Of a stretch of DNA of 64,000 nucleotides, positions 58,140 to 64,000 are shown piece by piece. A model generated the notes under the pieces. The model was not told where the DNA came from. It saw nothing but the letters and a program-made list of their open reading frames with translations, and searched no databases. The position numbers and the translations under genes were made by a program. The stretch spans positions 1 through 64,000 of the forward strand of contig QEYB01000798.1 of assembly GCA_017562135.1 (NCBI GenBank), read 5' to 3'. Position 1 is the stretch's first letter. Each line of letters begins with the position of its first letter. The DNA is from Dipylidium caninum. Taxonomy: Eukaryota > Platyhelminthes > Cestoda > Cyclophyllidea > Dipylidiidae.

Positions 58140-59220
58140 GCAGATGCAGGGAGGCGAACACAGTGGCAGAACAGAAATTTTAAATGTCGATGTTAATCAC
58201 GTTGGTAAAACGAAAAACTCGAGGAAACATTTGCTGTTGTCTCCAGCCACCTGTCGGCAAGTCGTGTGGAGCAAAAAAGGCTGATTTGTCTGAGGCAGAA
58301 CTGGACTCCCATTTGTTGTTGGATGATGTCTATGCCTTCCGTTTAGGTGTGACAAAGTAAAGTCTGCAGCCGACTTCGTTGGATTGCTCCACACGACTTG
58401 CGGAACGAAATTTCTGAGTGGTGCAACATGTCACTCGTTCTCCTAATTGGACCACTCACTAGGATTCTCGCTCACAAACCATGTCAAAAGCAACCTCCCA
58501 TCACCCACAGATAAAAACTGTGCACTCAACACACGATGCCTCCATTTGGTTGCACGAATCGGACAGATCAGACAGAATTGTTTGCCATCAGAATGACTCT
58601 GCCCACTTCAGTCGTCTCACCTTCTGCAGTTATTTCCGTGATGAAAGTTTAGGAAACAGAGGAGTTGGTTTGTTTCCGCGATAGAGAAGAAGTAACAGAC
58701 ATGAGGCATGTTTGCCGCTAGGTTAATGAGGGGACTGGAACTCCAGGATTCTACCCTGTCAAATCGATCAAAATCCCGCAATAACGACGTCATATGGTGA
58801 ACGGCTTTCGTGGCGCCTGCAAAATCATTATGTCGTCTATCACGAAGGTCAATTTGCGTACTTCCCAACTTCTCCTTTTCAAATGAAAATACAACAGTGT
58901 TGAGTGCACATGTTTGTTAAATTGCTGCCGCATGTCCTTTTACCACAAAAGGCAAAGACACCAGAATTTGAAGAGGGGATTGTGAATTACTAGGCAGCTG
59001 AGGAAGGCGGCGCATGATATGGATACGTCTCAGGAGATATAGAGGTCTTAATTTAGCGATTGATCATGTACAGATTTACCCTGCACCAAATAGGTCCGCG
59101 TTTGTTTGTTTATTTGGTGGAGAGGTGAGGAAGCGAAATGGAGGTTAGCTTACTTGACCACCATCAAAGGTAGTCGAGTCCTGAATTTCTGGTCCAACAA
59201 CTAGTTTCCCTTGTGCCTGG
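58140..59220. repeat. Composite of family upstream segments
   Basis: 58,140-58,510 matches 33,690-33,990 (CACAGTGGCAGAACAG, then TCTCCTAATTGGACCACTCAC-like). 58,790-59,220 matches 61,590-61,985 (GTTTATTTGGTGGAGAG, CCTGAATTTCTGGTC). Upstream pieces of two subgroups are joined. Confidence 0.65.
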
Positions 59221-59406
59221 ATCTCTACAGCAATCTTTCGAGTGGATAGGGCGTTGCGAGAGATGTCTGTTCTCGAGGCCAGGAACTACCAACTACTCGA
59301 TAAAGTCACCGATGTGTCATTGGCAAATTTCAAGACAAGCGTTAGAGTGAGGATTGAGGTGGATTTTGATTCACCCATTTTAAAGGACGCTCGTAGACTC
59401 ACCTAG
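59221..59406 (+). pseudogene. Orphan family exon 3 fused to upstream sequence
   Basis: Open frame reading AIFRVDRALREMSVLEARNY, then QLLDKVTDVSL, and ending ARRLT at TAG 59,404-59,406, as the family does. It follows directly on the GGTCCAACAACTAGTTTCCC upstream word, so proximal promoter, exons 1-2 and the start of exon 3 are deleted. Confidence 0.7.
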
Positions 59407-59509
59407 GGCAACTGCTGCATAAGTTTACCGCAGACGCTCCGCAGCATTTATACCTCAGCCAACTGGTTACTTTACGTTACGAAGGAACGGCGCAAAGTGT
59501 CACATTTGA

Positions 59510-59850
59510 TCCGGTGAAAATACAAACTATTAGGAGAAAAATCGTCAGTTGGCTTTGCCAATGAGACGAGAATGAGGCCAATTTCCGTGGGAATTAATTT
59601 ATGCGCCTGGTGGCAAGTAGGCGAGGAGAACAACTCTGCTTTTTTTGAAGGTAAGAGAGTTATGAGGCAAATAGGAGAAGAGACGTGTTCTCGCCAACAT
59701 GAAGGATAGCAGGGCTATCCGCAGGCCTGATTTCTTCCACAACTTCATTACTGAGTCATCGTTTAATACCAGTTAGTCTGCTTTAAGCACAGCATTTTTA
59801 AACTCCTACGTTAAAAGAGGAGAATACAGAATTTCTATTCCAACCACTTT
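59510..59850. repeat. Diverged fragment of left-arm sequence
   Basis: ACTATTAGGAGAAAAATCGTC matches 29,152-29,173, and the match continues with gaps to TACGTTAAAAGAGGAGAATAC (compare 29,434-29,455 and 29,665). Same orientation as the left arm. Confidence 0.65.
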
Positions 59851-61084
59851 ACAGAAAAACGTGTTGATGCGTATAATGCTCGGCTGCCATATTTTTGAGC
59901 CTTGCATGACCATGTGTCATGGCCATTTGAAGAGCCAAATAAATGGTTGCATTCACCGATGAGCCGAGACAAAAATTCTCTCGTCCATCCACCCATATTT
60001 GGCCTTTTCCTTGAAACTCACACATCTTACACGACCTCAGACTAAGTACTTCCACTCCCTTTCGTGCTGCCCCAAAGGGTACCACACACACACCATTTCG
60101 GTAATTTCGACACACACGCAATACGGAGCGTGGGGCACCTCCTCCAAAATTTTATAGTGTGATACCAATGAGGAAGCTGTTTGAAACATCAACCAGACGA
60201 TTCTCCCGATCATTATCACTCTTTCCTACAAAGACCGACGAATGTGCTTCGCAGACGCTATCACCAATCATTATTAGATTCACATTATATCCCAATATCT
60301 AGTGACAGTGCTCAACAATTGACAAAGTGATGATGCAGTGTGCCCAGAGCGCGTTTGACGGATGATTATGGGGAAGGTGAGTAAAATGATTAGAAGTCAG
60401 ACTTATGCAGTAAAGATGTGAAGTCGAGTACCAACGATGGTCCTTTAGCAGAACAGAACGTAGACGACAGTGATAGCCATCTCCTTTGCCCATATATCAC
60501 CCCTAACTGAGGTGAAATCACCGTACAGAGACCAAAAAAAATCCCCATGAAGTCCGGCAGCAGAATGTGTCCTTTCGAGCGTAGACGTTATGTGTCCGAG
60601 AGGTGAGGAGGGCAACCGTATCGATGAGGCACGGATTTCACTTAAGTATGCAAGATTACCACCCACTAACAGGCCAGGGAGGCAAGGCACTACCCCTTAC
60701 ACCGTGAATGTCCTGGTACCTGTTTGCCTTTTCATCACGCACGCAAGCAGCAAATAACCTGCTTCTTGGAACCCAAAATTCCACTTTCCACCTGTATTTT
60801 TTATTCATAGTGAGCATGCTTGTGCTCACAATTTGACTTCATTCAGGATTGACGAGATTTCGCAGTTTAGTTGGGGTCAAATAAATACGTTCAAACTGTT
60901 AGTCCCTGCATGTAGGGGTGCATAAAAGTATACCACGGTTGGAATCATCATTCATAGTAGGTGCAAGTGACTTAGGAATACCTGACTGGAAAATGGAGCC
61001 CTCGATTAAACACCCCTTTGACAAGGTTGGCGCTCAACTTTTAGGAACGTAGTGAAGAATTTGGCGAAAATGTCAGGAAAAAAA
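59851..61084. other. No recognised gene
   Basis: Short minus-strand frames up to 90 codons without splice support. Not seen elsewhere in the window. Confidence 0.35.
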
Positions 61085-61959
61085 ACGAAAAGAGAATTAC
61101 ATGGCCAGCAGGAAGACAGGGAAGCGAGGGTTCATGTAGTATGCCTGAAAATAGCGTATCCTATCCCGGATCTTGCATTAATGGGCAAACAATGCAGGCA
61201 TGTATAGGTGGACCGAAATGAGGCAGAGTGACAAGTTGCCAAGCTCATCGACCCGAGAGCCTTCCCAATGGCCACTTTACATGCCTTCATCGTCTCCTGT
61301 GTCGCTTCTTTTGCCTGTTCCAAATTCTCCTCTGTAACGAAACCGCTGATCCTTCTTTTCGCCCTTCAATGCATAAGGCTAACTAAACACCTTTCCTAAC
61401 TCGTGTTGCCAATTTCTCCCTTGTCCACTTGGTACACACAGTACATTCTTCCTCCGCGGCAATTGAAGTTTTAATAGAGGCGAAGGAGCTCGAATGTCCT
61501 TTCGCTGGGCTTTTGAGGAGATTTCGAATACACGACCTACGCAGATGAATATTCTCTTCATGATAATACTGCAATTTCCGATCTTCATTATATCCCATCT
61601 CACAGTGCCCTTCGTGGGGCCTACAAAACCGTTATGCCGTCAACCAAAAGGGTCAATTTAAGTGCTTTACATCCTCTGCTTTTCAAATGAAATATGATGG
61701 CGTTAAGTGCCCATGTTTATGAAAATACTGTCATGCATTGTTTTACGGAAACGAGAATATATCAGTATTTGGAGGGAAGATGTGAATTACTAGGCCTCTG
61801 AAGAATCATCTCACGTGATCTAGAGATTTTGTTTTGGCGACTAATCATGTACGGACTTACCCTGCACTAAAGAGGTTCGCGGTTGTTTATTTGGTGGAGA
61901 GATATGAAGGTGAAATGGGGGATAGGTTAATTGACCATCAAAGGTGGTCGACACCTGAA

Positions 61960-62119
61960 TTTCTGGTCAAACAACTAGTTTCCACTGTCTCTGTGGTTCA
62001 ACACAGCGTAAGCAAACACCAGCACATTCACCTTGCTGAAGCAATACACTTTTCTGCAAAGCCTATATAAGTGTGGGGAGCGAGTTAAAGAGGCCTCCGT
62101 GAAGGCAGAGTTCAGCAGA
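61960..62119 (+). promoter_or_regulatory. Promoter of the intact family gene
   Basis: Order of elements: CTGGTCAAACAACTAGTTTCC (61,963-61,983), AAGCAAACACCAGCACATTC (62,010-62,029), ACCTTGCTGAAGCAATACAC, TATATAAG (62,064-62,071), and leader GGCCTCCGTGAAGGCAGAGT before ATG 62,120. Used as reference for the other copies. Confidence 0.85.
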
Positions 62120-62864
62120 ATGTTCATCTTCGTGATAACTCATCTTCTCTGCCTCATCTCGTCTCACATCACCGTCTTCGCATGTTCAACGGCGTCGCAG
62201 GAAAATAAAGCGGAACTCTATGTTGCCAGCATCAGAAATATGACAGGTAATTTTATGTTTTTTATCTCTAACCAGGTGCTTCCTTCATGAATGCACACAA
62301 TCTTCATAATATCCATCTTTCGCGTCACAGCATTTTGTCAGCCACGAAGCATCGACAGTGAAAATCAGGATATAATGAGGGTGGCGAGGTACCTGACGTA
62401 CGAAATTTTCAGGACAATGCTGATCGGAGAAAGCAACGGAAAACGGTATTTGTTAGCCGATTTGGGGAAATGCAGGTGGAAGACCACTCTGAGTAAAGTA
62501 GTTGTGGCTGATCGGGAGTACGAAATTTCAGTGTTAGTTGAAAATCTCTCCTTTGATCTCGTTCTTACAACCCAAAAAATTCACGGGTAATGTCGCTTAA
62601 AGTAAACTCATTTTTCCACCCTAACGACATCTCCTCCCCAACAGAGTGGTCCGTGGCGCCTACGTCATCAGGGCTTTTGAATTCACAGCATTCTTCCAAG
62701 TTGATGAGTCATTGCAAGCGGTCTCCGTACACAAGGTTCAGAAATACCGTGTGCTGGATGCAGTCTTAGATGAGTCGTTGGCATATCACAAGGAGAGTAT
62801 TCGGAGGAAAGTTGTGAGGTGGTTTAATTCATCCACTTTAAGTGCCACTTGTCGACTCACTTAG
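62120..62864 (+). CDS. Secreted family protein, 200 residues, the only fully open copy
   Basis: Exons 62,120-62,246, 62,331-62,586 and 62,645-62,864; introns 84 and 58 bases with GTAATT...TCACAG and GTAATG...CAACAG; phases 1 and 2. Residues 1-21 form a signal peptide (MFIFVITHLLCLISS, then ITVFA). The mature protein begins at Cys22, with Cys45 in the FCQP motif, Cys90, Trp92 and Cys197; sequons are Asn40, 114 and 189. Exon 2 has DIMRVARYLTYEIFRTML, likely helical, and EYEISVLVENLSF, likely strand; exon 3 has AYVIRAFEFTAFFQVD and ESIRRKVV. No transmembrane tail or GPI-like end. Likely secreted, small, disulphide-linked and glycosylated. I recognise no known domain; worm antigen families are a possible comparison but I cannot confirm one. 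Its inverted twin is at 19,949. Confidence 0.85.
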
Positions 62865-62923
62865 AATGACTGCTGCCTAACCCAAGTTATGTGGCCGCAC
62901 ATCGTTCGCGCCATTTGTATCCC

Positions 62924-62929
62924 ATTAAA
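62924..62929 (+). terminator. Polyadenylation signal ATTAAA
   Basis: Lies 60 bases after the stop of the intact gene. Confidence 0.55.
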
Positions 62930-63570
62930 ATATGCTCTTCAGCGGAATAGTGGCTTTTTCGTCCCGAAAGAGTCCGTTGCTTGGAGGATGGGGTGAAGAT
63001 ACTTAGATCCCATCCGTCTTGAGTTCATCCATCATTCAGCCGGTGCGATAATGTCCTATTCACAATCAGCCGCAGTAAATTCACACCGCTCAGCCTACGC
63101 ATGAACTATTCGGAGTCCACTGCAGTGAGAGAGCAGTCAACTGAGAAGCACTAAGCTTTAGTTTTTACTCACCTTCTACCTTAGGCCTAGGAAGCCATAT
63201 GGTATAGTGAGAAAATGACTGCCATTTTTGGTGTAGGAACAGCTTTGTCCGTTGGGGCTCAAGTACTGCAGGCAAAGAAGGCCATTAAAGCAGTATGCGC
63301 ATGAGGGAAATCATGCTTCTCTTCAAGAACTTGCCAGTGGTGCCCCGTCTTTGACGACCGTGGTTCGTTCCTGACAGGTCAGCTGATGTTATTATTAACG
63401 CACAAATCAGCCTCACTAGTAGGCAGAAATTTGCGTTAGCTGAAAGATTCTGCCCACTCCATTTATCCTGCCTTCGGCATTTCTCGCCAGTGCAAAAAGA
63501 TGAAGAGACCAAGGACGTTTAGTCTTCTGGCGACGCATCTTCCATGTAAATCTCACTTCGCGCTTCTGGA

Positions 63571-64000
63571 CTAGCACATATGTTTCCGACCTAGAACCCC
63601 TTAAATGTCAAGTGCCACTTAATTCATGTTTTGATCGAAAAAATCAGAAGCGCAATGGCAGTGGCAAAAGTTCATCGGCAAAATTGAAGTAAACAATTGA
63701 ATAATGTTACATTTTTGTGAGTAGCACTAGCCGAGTAATGCGTTCATGTGAGGTGCGAGGTGCCCTCCACCCATCAGTTCGGAGAACTCTTTGTGGTTGC
63801 ATCTGTTGCCTATGCGAATAACAAATCTCGGTTGCGGACAAGCTACACAGCTGCCTTTCAGGGTCAAAAAGAAGCGTTTTGTGTAAGTGACTGTGACGCC
63901 CGACTGTCTTAATTGCCTCCTCGGGTGCAGTATCCGCGAAGATGGTTACTTCCCGATGACATCGCCTCTATCAGGTCAACTGCCCAACACTGCACAGTTG
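63571..64000. other. No recognised gene
   Basis: Beyond the inverted duplicate the sequence is not seen elsewhere in the window and has no supported exon. Confidence 0.35.

Larger units (their letters stand above)
61085..63570. repeat. Inverted duplicate partner of 19,190-21,735
   Basis: Carries the intact family gene with its 5' and 3' flanks; see the entry at 19,190. Confidence 0.85.

Noticed and set aside
60445..60690. MAITVVYVLFC as a signal-peptide exon (minus strand)
   Set aside because: Stops after 11 residues with no donor site in a suitable place and no family promoter upstream.
1..64000. CRISPR array or bacterial operon
   Set aside because: No regularly spaced short repeats; gene structure with GT-AG introns and TATA promoters is eukaryotic.

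Overview
This window is eukaryotic and almost certainly metazoan. There is no prokaryotic gene packing and the longest open frame is about 180 codons. Coding signal appears as short exons with GT-AG introns of roughly 50-95 bases, TATA-type core promoters and AATAAA/ATTAAA signals. I cannot name the species. The combination of one greatly amplified family of small secreted proteins, small introns and local segmental duplication resembles parasitic worm genomes, but that is inference. No tRNA, rRNA, CRISPR array, reverse transcriptase or transposase was recognised.

The content is dominated by one secreted-protein gene family in about 20 copies on both strands, nearly all broken. The reference member is at 62,120-62,864 (+), the only fully open copy: three exons of 127, 256 and 220 nt, intron phases 1 and 2, 200 residues, a signal peptide ending VFA before Cys22, then Cys45, Trp92, an N-glycosylation sequon at Asn114 and Cys197. 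A second member at 42,965-43,678 (+) has exactly the same exon lengths once a single extra T in a T-run of exon 1 is discounted. Other copies or remnants lie at 1-562 (-), 3,396-4,135 (-), 8,572-9,325 (+), 13,461 (+), 14,015 (+), 14,500-15,180 (+), 19,949-20,696 (-), 21,735-22,220 (+), 34,216-34,815 (+), 44,388-44,796 (+), 45,090-45,680 (+), 46,467 (+), 47,165-47,580 (-), 50,640-50,830 (+), 51,000-51,180 (-), 51,895-52,240 (+), 53,961-54,020 (-), 54,325-54,983 (+), 57,056 (+) and 59,221-59,406 (+). Most full-length copies carry a shared upstream block: a box reading GCAAACACCAGCACA or close to it, a TATA box, and a start codon about 47-65 bases below it.

The copies are carried by large segmental duplications. 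(i) A giant palindrome has arms of about 8 kb (24,860-32,851 and 34,816-42,725) around a 1.96 kb spacer; the right arm begins inside exon 3 of the spacer gene. (ii) 19,190-21,735 is an inverted copy of 61,085-63,570. (iii) 13,855-16,300 is a direct copy of 51,760-56,110 lacking about 1.95 kb. (iv) 46,530-47,580 is an inverted, deleted copy of 8,900-11,130. (v) 48,080-49,870 is a shuffled, shortened version of the palindrome arm. (vi) 5,770-8,600 is colinear with 27,480-34,260. The locus looks like an amplification hot spot with one surviving and one nearly intact gene among relics.

Outside the family little can be identified. 17,459-18,418 has some coding-like exons of an unrecognised gene, and the palindrome carries a short exon-like frame kept in three copies. 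Many differences between duplicates are one-base indels, so sequence error in part of this assembly is a real alternative to true pseudogene decay.
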